Positions 9,606-18,405 of a stretch of 64,000 nt of DNA are shown in pieces. Each line of letters starts with the position of its first letter. Position 1 is the first letter of the stretch. A program made the translations under genes and the position numbers. This DNA comes from Cupriavidus taiwanensis LMG 19424 (GTDB lineage Bacteria; Pseudomonadota; Gammaproteobacteria; Burkholderiales; Burkholderiaceae): positions 1,544,001-1,608,000 of the forward strand of contig NC_010530.1 in the NCBI RefSeq assembly GCF_000069785.1, written 5' to 3'. The notes under the pieces are model-generated. The model made no database searches. It saw only the letters and a program-made list of their open reading frames with translations, and had not been told where the DNA came from.

Positions 9606-11781
9606 GGAGCTTCCTCCCCGCTAGCGCGTTCAGCACCTCTGCCTTGGGCCCGTCCGCGACGATGCGGCCCTGGTCCATCACGATCAGGCGATCGACCAGG
9701 CTCAGCAGCGAGCCGCGGTGGGTCACCAGCAGCAGCGTGCGCTCGCCCAGCGCCGCGGCGAGCCGCGCCTTGAACTGCTCTTCGCTGCGGTTGTCCATGG
9801 CACTGCTGGGCTCGTCGAGCAGCAGCACCGGCGGCTGCAACAGCTCCGCGCGCGCGATCGCGATAGCCTGCCGCTGTCCACCCGAAAGCCCCTCGCCGCG
9901 CTCGCCCAGGCGCAGATCATAGCCCTCGGGCAGGCGCTCGATGAAATCGCTGACGCCGCCCAGGCGCGCGGCGCGCAGCACGGCGGCATCGTCGGCCCAG
10001 GGCGCGCCGATCACGATGTTGTCGCGCACGGTGCCGCTGAACAGCATCACATCCTGCGGCACATGGCCGATACCGCGCCGCAGCGCCGCCGGGTCGAGCT
10101 GGCGCACCTCGGCGCCGTCGACCAGCACCGAGCCGGCATCGGGCGGATACAGGCCCAGGATCAGCTTTTCGATGGTGGTCTTGCCCGAGCCGATGCGGCC
10201 GATCAGCCCGACCCGCTCGCCGCTGGCAATGCGGAACGACACACCGTCGAGCGCGGCGCTGTCGCGGCCGGGATAGCGGAAGCTGACCGCGCGGAATTCG
10301 ATCTCGCCGCGCAACGGCGGGCGGTGCAGGAAATGCTTGCCGGGCGGGCGCTCGACCGGCAGCGCCATGGTCCGCTCGATGCCGGCCAGCGCGGTGCGCG
10401 CCTGGTGATAGCGCGTGGTCAATCCGGCCATCTGCGACAGCGGCGCCAGCGCACGCCCGGCCAGGATGGTGCAGGCGATCAGGCCGCCCATGGTGAGGCG
10501 GTCGTCGGCAATCAGATAGACGCCAATCACGACCACCGCCAGCGTGGCGGCCTGCTGCGCGAACAGCGCCGCGTTGATGACGCACGCCGACAACCAGCGT
10601 GAGCGCAGCGCCAGCCTGGCCATCTGCCCGACCACCTGCTCCCATTGCCGCTGCGCGACCCCTTCCGCGCCGGTGGTCTTGATGGTCTCCAGCCCTACCA
10701 GCGTCTCCACCAGCGCCGCTTGCCGCTGTGCCGCGCAGGCACTGCTGGCCCGCACTGCGCGCGACAGCGGCCCCTGCAGCGCCAGGCTGAGGCCAAGCAC
10801 CAGCGGCACCGTCAGCAGCGGCACCCACGCGAGCGGGCCACCCACCCAGAACATCGCGGCGATGAAGACCGCGGCAAACGGCAGGTCGATCAGCGTGGTG
10901 ATGGTGGCTGAGGTCAGGAAATCGCGCACCGATTCGAATTCCTGCAGCTGGCTGCTGAGGCTGCCGACCGAGGCGGGCCGTGACTTCATCTCGATGCCCA
11001 GCACTTTCTCGAACACCGTGGCAGAGACCGTCACGTCGATGCGCTTGCCGGCCAGGTCGACAAAGTAGCCGCGCAGCATGCGCATGGCGAACTCGAACAG
11101 CAGCACCAGGCCGACGCCCACGGCAAGGGCCCACAAGGTCTCCAGCGCATGGTTCGGCACCACGCGGTCATAGACGTTCATGGTGAAGAGCGGCATCACC
11201 AGCGCAAACAGGCTCAGCAGCAGGGAAGCCACCAACACCTCGCCATAGACCGGCCAGCACTGCCGGATCACGCCCCAGAACCATGCCTGCGGCGCGTGAT
11301 CGGGCACAGCGTCGGGGCCAGCCCGGGCGGCATCCGCACGGTACGCGGGCCGTGCAAAGATGGCGTGTCCGGTGTAGCGCGCCAGCAGGTCTTCGGCCCG
11401 CACGGCCTGTTCGCCGTCTCCGAACTCGGGCAGCACCACCACCAGCATGCCCTCATCGGCGCGGCGCACCAGGATGCAGGCCTCGCCCTGGTCCAGCAGC
11501 AGCATCGCGGGCAGCACGCGGTCAGAGATCTCGTCGGGCTTGCGTCGCACCAGCCGCGCCGAAAGGCCCGCGCGCGCCGCGGCACGCGCGCACAACGCGG
11601 GGGTGAGGCGATGGCCCTCCAGCGGCAGCCCGGCCAGCAGGGCCTCGGCCGAGGCCGGCTGGTGGAAGTGCCGGGCCAGCCAGAGCAGGCAGTCCAGCAG
11701 CGCATCGGCGGGACGCGCGTCGTCGCAGGGACCCGGGGCGGCATGCCGGATCTCGCGCGCATGCGTGGCGGCTGCGTGCAT
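9589..11781 (-). CDS. Type I secretion ABC transporter (LapB-like permease/ATPase)
   Basis: A 730-residue inner-membrane exporter. Residues about 20-150 form a C39-peptidase-like domain that lacks the catalytic Cys, as in LapB/HlyB-type exporters of RTX proteins. Transmembrane helices follow (about 180-460), then an ATPase with Walker A GRIGSGKTT (Gly-Ser-Gly-Lys), signature LSGGQRQ, Walker B VLLLDEPSSAMD and switch His in LLVTHRG. The frame is open to 12210, but that would run into the divergent gene at 12144. The ATG at 11779-11781 gives a family-typical length, although no strong Shine-Dalgarno precedes it. First gene of the secretion operon. Confidence 0.92.
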   Translation of the reverse strand: MHAAATHAREIRHAAPGPCDDARPADALLDCLLWLARHFHQPASAEALLAGLPLEGHRLTPALCARAAARAGLSARLVRRKPDEISDRVLPAMLLLDQGEACILVRRADEGMLVVVLPEFGDGEQAVRAEDLLARYTGHAIFARPAYRADAARAGPDAVPDHAPQAWFWGVIRQCWPVYGEVLVASLLLSLFALVMPLFTMNVYDRVVPNHALETLWALAVGVGLVLLFEFAMRMLRGYFVDLAGKRIDVTVSATVFEKVLGIEMKSRPASVGSLSSQLQEFESVRDFLTSATITTLIDLPFAAVFIAAMFWVGGPLAWVPLLTVPLVLGLSLALQGPLSRAVRASSACAAQRQAALVETLVGLETIKTTGAEGVAQRQWEQVVGQMARLALRSRWLSACVINAALFAQQAATLAVVVIGVYLIADDRLTMGGLIACTILAGRALAPLSQMAGLTTRYHQARTALAGIERTMALPVERPPGKHFLHRPPLRGEIEFRAVSFRYPGRDSAALDGVSFRIASGERVGLIGRIGSGKTTIEKLILGLYPPDAGSVLVDGAEVRQLDPAALRRGIGHVPQDVMLFSGTVRDNIVIGAPWADDAAVLRAARLGGVSDFIERLPEGYDLRLGERGEGLSGGQRQAIAIARAELLQPPVLLLDEPSSAMDNRSEEQFKARLAAALGERTLLLVTHRGSLLSLVDRLIVMDQGRIVADGPKAEVLNALAGRKLHVASA

Positions 11782-12143
11782 GGCACAGGTCCGGGTGTCA
11801 GCGCGACGGTGGGCCAGCCAGCTGCCGGGCGATGGCCCGTGCCGCCATCGTCGTGCGCCTGCGATTGCTTGCTGCCATCGTGCCCCCCGTCCCGTTGCCC
11901 TGTCGTTTTTTGCAAGCGTAGGCGAGGCGCGCGCCGGCGCCCATCGTCCGAATGGCGCAACCGGCGCACCAGCACCGCCGCGGGTCTCATCCGTTTGGCG
12001 TTTCACCCATGCAACCGATGCGGCGGGGCGCGGCGCCGATCCTCGGAATTTGCTTATGACGACAATATCCTTCGCCCGACGCGGACTGGGGTATACCCTA
12101 GCGTCTTCGCCGGATTGCCGGCTGCTTTCCAGTTTCCTCCCGC
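11782..12143. other. Divergent intergenic region, 362 bp
   Basis: This gap separates the type I secretion operon from the amino-acid binding protein gene and should hold both promoters. A TATACC hexamer at about 12092 could be a -10 element for the rightward gene, but no convincing -35 pairs with it. I saw no conserved small ORF, no strong dyad and no RNA gene. Confidence 0.4.
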
Positions 12144-13082
12144 ATGACCGCCTTCGCCTTGCCTGCCCTGCCCGCCCGACTTTCGCGCGCCCGCCGCTCG
12201 TTCGCGGCACTCCTTCTCGCCGCCGGCTCTGCCGCCATGCTGGCGCCGGCGCAAGCCCGCGCCCAAAGCCCGGTGCTCGACAAGATCCGCGACGCCGGCA
12301 CCATCGTGCTGGGCTACCGCGAATCCGCGCTGCCGTTCTCGTTTGCCGACGACAAGGGCCAGCCGGCCGGGTATGCCGTCGACCTGTGCCTGCGCGCAGC
12401 GGAGGCGGCGCGCCAGAAGCTGGGCCTGAAGGACCTGAAGGTGCGCTGGATGCCGCTGACGCCGCAGAACCGCATCCCGGCCGTGGTGAACGGGCTGGTC
12501 GACCTGGATTGCGCGCCCAACACCAACTCGCTCGAGCGCCAGAAGCAGGTCGCGTTCAGCGTCTCGCACTATGTGTCGACGGTGCGCATGCTGGTGCGGG
12601 CCGACTCGGGCATCCGCTCCTTTGGCGACCTGCGCGGCAAGACGGTGGTCACCAGCGCAGGCTCGACCGGCGACCGCCACGTGCGCCGCTTCAAGGGTCA
12701 GTACGGCTACCACGATGTCTACGCCAAGGACCACGGCGAATCGTTCCTGCTGCTGGAATCGGGCCGCGCCCAGGCCTTCGTGATGGATGACGTGCTGCTG
12801 GCCGGCCTGCGCGCGCGTGCCAAGGATCCCTCGCAATATGTCATCGTCGGACCGGCCCTTTCCGTCGAGCAGAACGCACTGATGCTGTCCAAGGCCGATC
12901 CGGAATGGAAGCGCCTGGTCGACCAGACCCTGGCCACCACCTTTGCCGGCCCCGAGGTCGTGGCGCTGCAGCAGCGCTGGTTCCAGCAGCCCATCGGCAG
13001 CCGCGGCATCAACCTGGCCCTGGCGCCTTCGGGCGAGGTCCGCGCGGCCTGGAAGCATCCGTCCGACGCGGTCACCGAATAA
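12144..13082 (+). CDS. Periplasmic amino-acid ABC transporter substrate-binding protein (glutamate/aspartate type)
   Basis: A 312-residue SBP_bac_3 protein. It has a signal peptide (SFAALLLAAGSAAMLAPAQARAQS) and the family opening LDKIRDAGTIVLGYRESALPFSF. The ligand-binding core has LDCAPNTNSLERQKQVAFS, very like the ECGSTTNNxERQ segment of GltI, followed by LRGKTVVTSAGSTGDRH. This predicts capture of an acidic or related amino acid in the periplasm. No permease or ATPase gene is adjacent, so it is an orphan binding protein that must use components encoded elsewhere or act as a sensor. The ligand is not established. Confidence 0.87.
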   Translation: MTAFALPALPARLSRARRSFAALLLAAGSAAMLAPAQARAQSPVLDKIRDAGTIVLGYRESALPFSFADDKGQPAGYAVDLCLRAAEAARQKLGLKDLKVRWMPLTPQNRIPAVVNGLVDLDCAPNTNSLERQKQVAFSVSHYVSTVRMLVRADSGIRSFGDLRGKTVVTSAGSTGDRHVRRFKGQYGYHDVYAKDHGESFLLLESGRAQAFVMDDVLLAGLRARAKDPSQYVIVGPALSVEQNALMLSKADPEWKRLVDQTLATTFAGPEVVALQQRWFQQPIGSRGINLALAPSGEVRAAWKHPSDAVTE

Positions 13083-13201
13083 AGCGTACCGGCGGCGTGG
13101 AGCGCAACCGCGCTCGCGCCGCAATTCAGGGTTTCCATGAGGGACCGCGCCGGGCAAGCCCCAAGTTGACAGTCATGAACGATGTTGGCGACACTGGCCC
13201 G

Positions 13202-13225
13202 GGCCTGCCCTGTACAGGGCAGGCC
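13202..13225. promoter_or_regulatory. Perfect 24-bp palindrome
   Basis: The two 12-base arms (GGCCTGCCCTGT and its exact complement) meet with no spacer at 13213/13214. The site lies 43 bases before the small repeat-protein gene and 120 bases after the binding-protein gene. No T-tract follows, so it looks more like an operator or a cruciform-prone site than an intrinsic terminator. The binding factor is unknown. Confidence 0.55.
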
Positions 13226-13267
13226 AACGACTCGACCGCCCGACGGCGGCATATCTCAGGAGAAACC

Positions 13268-13591
13268 ATGAACAAGTTCGTCGCGACCGCGATCGCACTC
13301 TGCCTTGGCGCCGCATCGCTGGCCGTGCAGGCACAAACCGGCGGCAAGAAGCAGTTCGATCCGTATTCCCAGGGTGCCAAGTCCGGCGAGAAGTTCGACC
13401 CGTACAGCCAGGGCGCCAAGTCCGGCGACAAGTTCGATCCGTACAGCCAGGGCGCGAACAAGAGCACCCGCACCGACCTGACCGACGCTTCCGCGCCGGG
13501 GGCCGAGAAGAAGCCCGCCAAGCAGGCCACCAAGAAGAAGAGCAACAAGAACAGCAAGAAGAAAGCCGCTTCCGCACCGGCTGCCAGCTGA
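13268..13591 (+). CDS. Small exported protein with DPYSQGAKSG repeats and a Lys-rich tail
   Basis: A 107-residue protein preceded by AGGAGAAACC. Residues 1-22 are a signal peptide ending VQAQ. Three 13-residue repeats follow (FDPYSQGAKSGEK, FDPYSQGAKSGDK, FDPYSQGANKSTR), then a strongly basic tail (KKPAKQATKKKSNKNSKKKAAS). The repeats are 39 nt long and nearly identical. I know of no function. The DPYSQGAKS unit is close to DPFSDGARS in the protein encoded at 28682, so the two look like members of one family of small periplasmic or secreted proteins. The basic tail could bind polyanions such as LPS or DNA, but that is speculation. Confidence 0.8.
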   Translation: MNKFVATAIALCLGAASLAVQAQTGGKKQFDPYSQGAKSGEKFDPYSQGAKSGDKFDPYSQGANKSTRTDLTDASAPGAEKKPAKQATKKKSNKNSKKKAASAPAAS

Positions 13592-13612
13592 ACCACGTCT
13601 GCCGCCGGACAG

Positions 13613-13638
13613 AAAAACCCGCCTCGGCGGGTTTTTTT
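13613..13638 (+). terminator. Rho-independent terminator
   Basis: A GC stem (ACCCGCC / GGCGGGT) with a very short loop is flanked by an A-run and followed by seven T's, 22 bases after the stop of the small repeat-protein gene. Confidence 0.88.
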
Positions 13639-13683
13639 GTGTGCTCGCGGTCGAGGCGGTCATGGCCCCGGCGATGGCGCCGA

Positions 13684-14607
13684 CTATGGCGCCTGCGTAT
13701 CGCGCTCCAGCGCGGTGACGTCGACGCGCTGTACCTTGTCGTCCTGGCGCACCTCGGTGCGCAGTACGAAGGCCTCGGCCGGGCAGTACCAGTCAGTGAC
13801 GTGCATCACGGTCGGTTCGACCTGCACCAGTTCGCCGCCGATCAGCAGCGGCCCCAGCGAGGTGCGCTTGTCGTAGGAAATCGGCTGGCATTCCTTGCGC
13901 CCCATCAGCGTATCGACCATTTGCAGCTTGCCTACGTGGCGCGACCCGATATGGATGGTCGCGCGCTGCGCGTCCATGGTGCTGACAGCCTCATCGGATC
14001 CCAGCGGAAAGACCTTCAGCGAGACGCTGGAGCGGAACACTTCCCCCTCCAGCGTGGTGCCTTCGCGCAGGTCCAGGCCGGCGTAGTTGAACACCCCCTT
14101 GCCGTGGAAAGCCGCCTCGCCATACATGCGGGCATAGCGGGCGCGCGCGTTGATGATGGCATGCTGGCTCTCGATGCTGGTCTGCGCCTCGGGCGCACTG
14201 CGCTCGATCACCACCTCGTGGACCTGGTTGGTGATCACGGGCGGCCCCATCAGCGCGGACAGCGCCGACTTGGAATTGACCTCGAGCTGGGCACGGCACC
14301 CGGTCGGGCTGCGCACGACATCGCGCAAGGTCATGCGGATCGACATCGGCATCACGCCGTCGCCTTCCATCTGCACATGCGACCCTGAGCGGAACCACGG
14401 CGCATTGCACAGCACCGCCGCGGCGGCGGCCTGCGCCTGGCTCGCCGCGGCCTGGGCGACCCCGCCGGTGCCCGGCAATACCGCCATGCCCTGCGCGCTG
14501 GCCGGCTGTAGCGCGGAAAGCGCCGATAGCGCCGCGGCCAGCGCGGCCGTCACTGCCGTGCTTGCGACCAGGCCGGCCCGCCGGCTCTGCTGACCCTTTG
14601 TCTTCAC
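13684..14607 (-). CDS. Exported protein of unknown function
   Basis: A 307-residue protein starting at a GTG (14605-14607) preceded by GACGGGGATCGAT. It has a twin-Arg-containing N terminus (QQSRRAGLVA) and a signal peptide cleaved near QPASAQ, so it is probably periplasmic. The mature part is mostly polar with three cysteines (VLCNAPWF, PTGCRAQ, RKECQPI) and a fourth near the C terminus (DWYCPAEAF), which could form two disulphides. An Ala/Gln-rich segment (residues about 50-66) follows the signal. I do not recognise a domain. It is convergent with the small repeat-protein gene and separated from it by the terminator. Confidence 0.72.
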   Translation of the reverse strand: MKTKGQQSRRAGLVASTAVTAALAAALSALSALQPASAQGMAVLPGTGGVAQAAASQAQAAAAAVLCNAPWFRSGSHVQMEGDGVMPMSIRMTLRDVVRSPTGCRAQLEVNSKSALSALMGPPVITNQVHEVVIERSAPEAQTSIESQHAIINARARYARMYGEAAFHGKGVFNYAGLDLREGTTLEGEVFRSSVSLKVFPLGSDEAVSTMDAQRATIHIGSRHVGKLQMVDTLMGRKECQPISYDKRTSLGPLLIGGELVQVEPTVMHVTDWYCPAEAFVLRTEVRQDDKVQRVDVTALERDTQAP

Positions 14608-15059
14608 ATCGATCCCCGTCTGATGGTCCCGCTTCCCCCGGAATCAGTGCCGGCTGCGCCGGTGGCTGACTGACATCGCAATTATCGCGTTTTTGTTGCG
14701 TGTGTAACGGCCATTTCACGCCTGCGGCGGTCGGACGGACATGCCGACGGCGGTGCCAGACGCCATCAAGTGTTCACCTGGCTGGAAATGTGCCATACAT
14801 TACGTCTGTCGCGGACCTGGCGCGTCGGACACTTCTGGCGTCGGGCCGGAGTGACCTGGCCGCCGTGCTACCATTGCGCGCCTCGCGTTTTCCAGCGGTT
14901 GTGGCGTCCCAGGCGCCTGGCGGTCATGGTTTACCTGCAGTGCGTCGGCGCCGACGTCCGAGGCCCATGTCCACCGCCAGGCCTGGCTCTGCGTTGTGAT
15001 GGCTTCGCCTTCACCGCGCCGCGTCCGGGACCTTGCCCCCGCGCTTTTCCAGGAGATCC
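14608..15059. other. Intergenic region upstream of the arn operon, 452 bp
   Basis: This divergent gap should carry the arn operon promoter. An AGGAG at 15051-15055 is the ribosome site of the first arn gene. Short open frames are present in several phases but none has a start signal or family likeness. I could not find a PmrA-type direct repeat (two spaced CTTAA-like units). Confidence 0.4.
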
Positions 15060-16790
15060 ATGCGTAGTTCATCGACCCCGCGGGTTGCCGCGCCGTCCGT
15101 CGGAGCCGCCGCAAGCACCGTCATGCTGGTCAGCCTGCTGATCCTGCTGGTCTGGTTCGGTACCCTGGACATGCGCCACCTGCTTCGCTCCGATGAAGGC
15201 CGCTACGCCGAGATTGCCCGCGAGATGGTCGCCACCGGCGACTGGGTCACGATTCGCTACCACGAACTCAAGTATTTCGAGAAGCCGCCCTTCCACATGT
15301 GGGTGACGGCGCTGGCGTACACGCTGTTTGACGTCGGCGACTGGCAGGCGCGCCTGTGCGTGGCGTTGTCCGGCATACTCGGCATCGGCGCTTCGATGCT
15401 GGCCGCGGCCCGCTGGTACGGCTGCCGCGTGGCGGCGCTGACCGGGCTGGTGCTGGTGTCGGCGCCGATGTGGAATGCCGCCGGGCACTTCAATTCGCTG
15501 GACATGACGCTTTCCGGGGCCATGGCGTGCGTGCTCGCCTGCATGCTGCTGGCCCAGCATCCCGGCGCCACGCCGGCCGCGCGGCGCAACTGGATGCTGG
15601 CCTGCTGGGCGGCCATGGGCGTGGCGGTGCTGGTCAAGGGGCTGGTGGGGCTGGCCTTGCCGGGGCTGGTGCTGGTGGTCTATACACTGGCAACGCGCGA
15701 CTGGAAGCTGTGGCGCCGCCTGCATTTGCTGGCCGGCATCGCGGTGCTGCTGGCCGTCACGGTGCCGTGGTTCTGGCTGATTTCCGAGCGCAATCCCGAG
15801 TTCCTGCGTTTCTTCTTCATCCACGAGCACTGGCAGCGCTACACCTCCAACGTGCACCATCGCGAGGGCTCGATCTGGTTCTTCGTGCCCCTGCTGCTGG
15901 GCGGCTTCCTGCCATGGCTGGGCCTGGCTCCGCAGATGTGGCAGGCGGTGCGCGAGCGCGCCGGCGTGGCGCGCGGCAACGCGCCGCGGCCGTTCCAGCC
16001 CGCATTGCTGGCCGGGCTGTGGGCGGTGGCGATCTTTATCTTCTTCAGCCTGTCCGGCTCCAAGCTGCCGGGCTACATCGTGCCGGTTTTCCCGGCGCTG
16101 GCGCTGCTCGCCGGGGTGGCGCTGGACACCACCACGGAACGCGCGTGGCGCTGGCAGGTCAATGCCATGATCGCGCTCGGCGTGATCGGGCTGATCGCCA
16201 GCCCGTTCGTCGGCATGATGGAGAAGCCGGGCACGCCCAATGCGGTGTATCGTGAATTCGCCGAATGGCTCGCCATCGCCTTTGCCGTGATGCTGGGCGG
16301 CGCGCTGCTGGCGCGCCGGCTGCTGCGCACGCGCGGCGTGTTCCCCAGCGTGGTCGCCTATGCGCTGGCGATGTTCCTCTGCGCCACGGTCGGGCTGCGG
16401 GCCCACGAAGCCATGGGCCGGCCGAGTTCCGGCGCGGACCTGGCGCCGGCGATCCGTGCCGTGCTGAAGCCCGACATGCCGCTGTACAGCGTGCGGCTGC
16501 TGGACCACACGTTGCCGTTTTACCTGCGCCGCACGACGATCCTGGTCGAGCATCCGGACGAGCTCGAATTCGGCGTCAACCAGGAACCGCACAAGTGGAT
16601 CCCGACCGTCGACCAGTTCATCGCGCGCTGGCAGGACGGCCAGCGCGCGGTGGCGATCATGGCGCCCCAGACCTACGCCGCGCTGGCCGCGCGCGGCGTG
16701 CCGATGCACAAGATCGCCGGCGACCGCCGGCGCGTGGCGGTCGCCAATTTCGCCCTGCCCGAACAGCCGGTACAGACGCAAGCACAGTAA
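15060..16790 (+). CDS. arnT: ArnT-like glycosyltransferase (lipid A 4-amino-4-deoxy-L-arabinosyltransferase)
   Basis: A 576-residue GT39/GT83-type integral membrane transferase. The N-terminal catalytic loop after helix 1 reads LLRSDEGRYAEIAREMVATGDWV and is followed by KYFEKPPFHMWVTALAY, the ArnT/PMT signature containing the catalytic Asp. About a dozen hydrophobic helices follow, and a C-terminal periplasmic domain starts near residue 450. ArnT moves L-Ara4N from undecaprenyl phosphate to lipid A phosphates on the periplasmic face, lowering the negative charge and so binding of cationic peptides. It opens a seven-gene operon containing the rest of the pathway, which supports the specific call. 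Confidence 0.9.
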   Translation: MRSSSTPRVAAPSVGAAASTVMLVSLLILLVWFGTLDMRHLLRSDEGRYAEIAREMVATGDWVTIRYHELKYFEKPPFHMWVTALAYTLFDVGDWQARLCVALSGILGIGASMLAAARWYGCRVAALTGLVLVSAPMWNAAGHFNSLDMTLSGAMACVLACMLLAQHPGATPAARRNWMLACWAAMGVAVLVKGLVGLALPGLVLVVYTLATRDWKLWRRLHLLAGIAVLLAVTVPWFWLISERNPEFLRFFFIHEHWQRYTSNVHHREGSIWFFVPLLLGGFLPWLGLAPQMWQAVRERAGVARGNAPRPFQPALLAGLWAVAIFIFFSLSGSKLPGYIVPVFPALALLAGVALDTTTERAWRWQVNAMIALGVIGLIASPFVGMMEKPGTPNAVYREFAEWLAIAFAVMLGGALLARRLLRTRGVFPSVVAYALAMFLCATVGLRAHEAMGRPSSGADLAPAIRAVLKPDMPLYSVRLLDHTLPFYLRRTTILVEHPDELEFGVNQEPHKWIPTVDQFIARWQDGQRAVAIMAPQTYAALAARGVPMHKIAGDRRRVAVANFALPEQPVQTQAQ

Positions 16791-16808
16791 TCCGCCAACC
16801 GCCTTGCC

Positions 16809-17180
16809 ATGACGCTTTCCACTTTTGCTTTCATCCTGACCGGCGTGCTGCTCAATGCGGCGGCGCAGCTGTTGCTCAAGGCCGGCGTCAACGCCGTCGG
16901 CGCCATCACGCTGGATCGGGGCACGCTGCTGGTCACTGCGCTGCGCGTGCTGACGCAATGGCCGGTGCTTGCCGGGCTCACGCTGTACGTGGTCAGCGTG
17001 GGCGTATGGATCGTGGGCCTGTCGCGTGTGGATGTGTCGATCGCCTATCCGATGCTGTCGCTGGGCTATGTCGTGAACGCGCTGGCGGCCTGGTGGCTGT
17101 TCGGCGAGATCATCGGCCCCTTGCGCGTGGCAGGCATCCTCCTGATACTGGCGGGCGTTTTCCTGATCGCCCGCTCCTGA
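16809..17180 (+). CDS. Small EamA/SMR-type membrane protein (ArnE/ArnF-like flippase subunit)
   Basis: A 123-residue protein with four predicted helices. It has the SMR-like start (FILTGVLLNAAAQLLLKAG) and a second half with VDVSIAYPMLSLGYVVNALAAWWLFGE, the segment conserved in ArnE/ArnF and small multidrug-resistance-like EamA proteins. In enterobacteria ArnE and ArnF together flip undecaprenyl-phosphate-L-Ara4N across the inner membrane. Here there is only one such gene, 18 bases after arnT, so the flippase may be a homodimer. ArnE versus ArnF cannot be decided from the sequence. Confidence 0.82.
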   Translation: MTLSTFAFILTGVLLNAAAQLLLKAGVNAVGAITLDRGTLLVTALRVLTQWPVLAGLTLYVVSVGVWIVGLSRVDVSIAYPMLSLGYVVNALAAWWLFGEIIGPLRVAGILLILAGVFLIARS

Positions 17181-17232
17181 TGGCTGTCCACGCCTTCGCC
17201 AGGCCTGACCGCTGCCGCCTCCCTTGCTCGCC

Positions 17233-18405
17233 ATGACTGCATCCGCTGCCCCCTTCCTGCCCTTTGTCCGGCCCGATATCGACGCCGCCACCATTGCCGA
17301 GGTCGGCAAGGTGCTGGCCTCCGGCTGGATCACATCCGGACCGAAGATGCAGGCCTTCGAGGCCGCGCTGTCGGACCTGTTCGGCGGGCGCCCGGTGCGC
17401 ACCTTCGCCAACGGCTCGGCCACCATGGAGATCGCGCTGCGCATCGCCGGCATCGGTCCCGGCGATGAGGTCATCACCACGCCGATCACGTGGGTCGCCA
17501 CCGCCAACGTGGTGGTGGCCGTGGGCGCGAAGCCGGTGTTCGTCGACATCGACCCGCGCACGCGCAACCTGGATCTCGACGCGGTCGAGGCCGCCATCAC
17601 GCCGCGCACGCGCGCCATCATGCCGGTCTACCTGTCGGGCCTGCCGGTCGACATGGAGCGCCTCTATGCCATCGCCACCCGGCATGGGCTGCGCGTGATC
17701 GAAGACGCGGCCCAGGCGATCGACTCGCGCTGGCGCGGCCAGCGCATCGGCGCCTTCGGCGACCTGGTCAGCTTCAGCTTCCAGGCAAACAAGAACATCA
17801 CCACCATCGAAGGCGGCTGCCTGGTAATGAACACGCCCGAGGAAGCCGCGCGCGCCGAGCGCCTGCGGCTGCAGGGCGTGATCCGCACCGGCATGGACGG
17901 CATGGATGTCGAAGAGCCGGGGGGCAAGTTCAACCTGACCGACGTCAACGCCGCGGTCGGCCTGGCACAGCTGGAGCGCCTCGACGCCATCACCGCCCGC
18001 CGCGCCGAACTGGCCGACACCTATTTCCGCTGCGCCGCCGACAGCGGCCTGCAGGCCATGGGCATCGAGCTGCCGCAAGCGCTGGACCCGCAGGCGGCCA
18101 CTACCAACTGGCACATGTTCCAGGTGGTGCTGCCGACCGAGCGCATGCAGGGCGGGCCGGCGCAGGCGCGGCAGAAGCTTATGGAAGCCATGCGCGAGCG
18201 CGGCATCGGCACCGGCGTGCACTACCCGCCGGTCCATCTTTTCACTTACTACCGCTCACTCGGCTGGCGCGAAGGCATGCTGCCGCACGCCGAGCGCATC
18301 GGGCGCGGCATCGTCACGCTGCCGCTGTTCCCGGCGATGCAAGCCTCCGACGTAGAGCGGGTCTGCGCAATCCTCAGCGAAACATGCAAACGTCTTTCCC
18401 AATGA
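17233..18405 (+). CDS. arnB: UDP-4-amino-4-deoxy-L-arabinose aminotransferase (ArnB)
   Basis: A 390-residue DegT/DnrJ/EryC1-family PLP enzyme. The PLP-binding Lys is in SFSFQANKNITTIEGG (about K187), in the place of SFHAIKN in ArnB. Also present are VIEDAAQAID and GVHYPPVHLFTYYRSLG, the ArnB-type substrate loop. It transfers an amino group from glutamate to UDP-4-keto-arabinose, the product of the decarboxylase encoded at 20296. The ATG at 17233 is chosen over the TTG at 17224. Its stop overlaps the next gene. Confidence 0.93.
   Translation: MTASAAPFLPFVRPDIDAATIAEVGKVLASGWITSGPKMQAFEAALSDLFGGRPVRTFANGSATMEIALRIAGIGPGDEVITTPITWVATANVVVAVGAKPVFVDIDPRTRNLDLDAVEAAITPRTRAIMPVYLSGLPVDMERLYAIATRHGLRVIEDAAQAIDSRWRGQRIGAFGDLVSFSFQANKNITTIEGGCLVMNTPEEAARAERLRLQGVIRTGMDGMDVEEPGGKFNLTDVNAAVGLAQLERLDAITARRAELADTYFRCAADSGLQAMGIELPQALDPQAATTNWHMFQVVLPTERMQGGPAQARQKLMEAMRERGIGTGVHYPPVHLFTYYRSLGWREGMLPHAERIGRGIVTLPLFPAMQASDVERVCAILSETCKRLSQ

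Noticed and set aside
12050..12100. A possible sigma-70 promoter for the amino-acid binding protein gene.
   Set aside because: A TATACC hexamer is present, but the best -35 candidate (TTCGCC) is weak and only 15 bases away.
15069..17621. An 850-codon minus-strand frame over the arn genes.
   Set aside because: Antisense to arnT, the flippase gene and part of arnB, all of which have family motifs and ribosome sites. The frame is rich in His/Gln/Arg, a typical antisense artefact.
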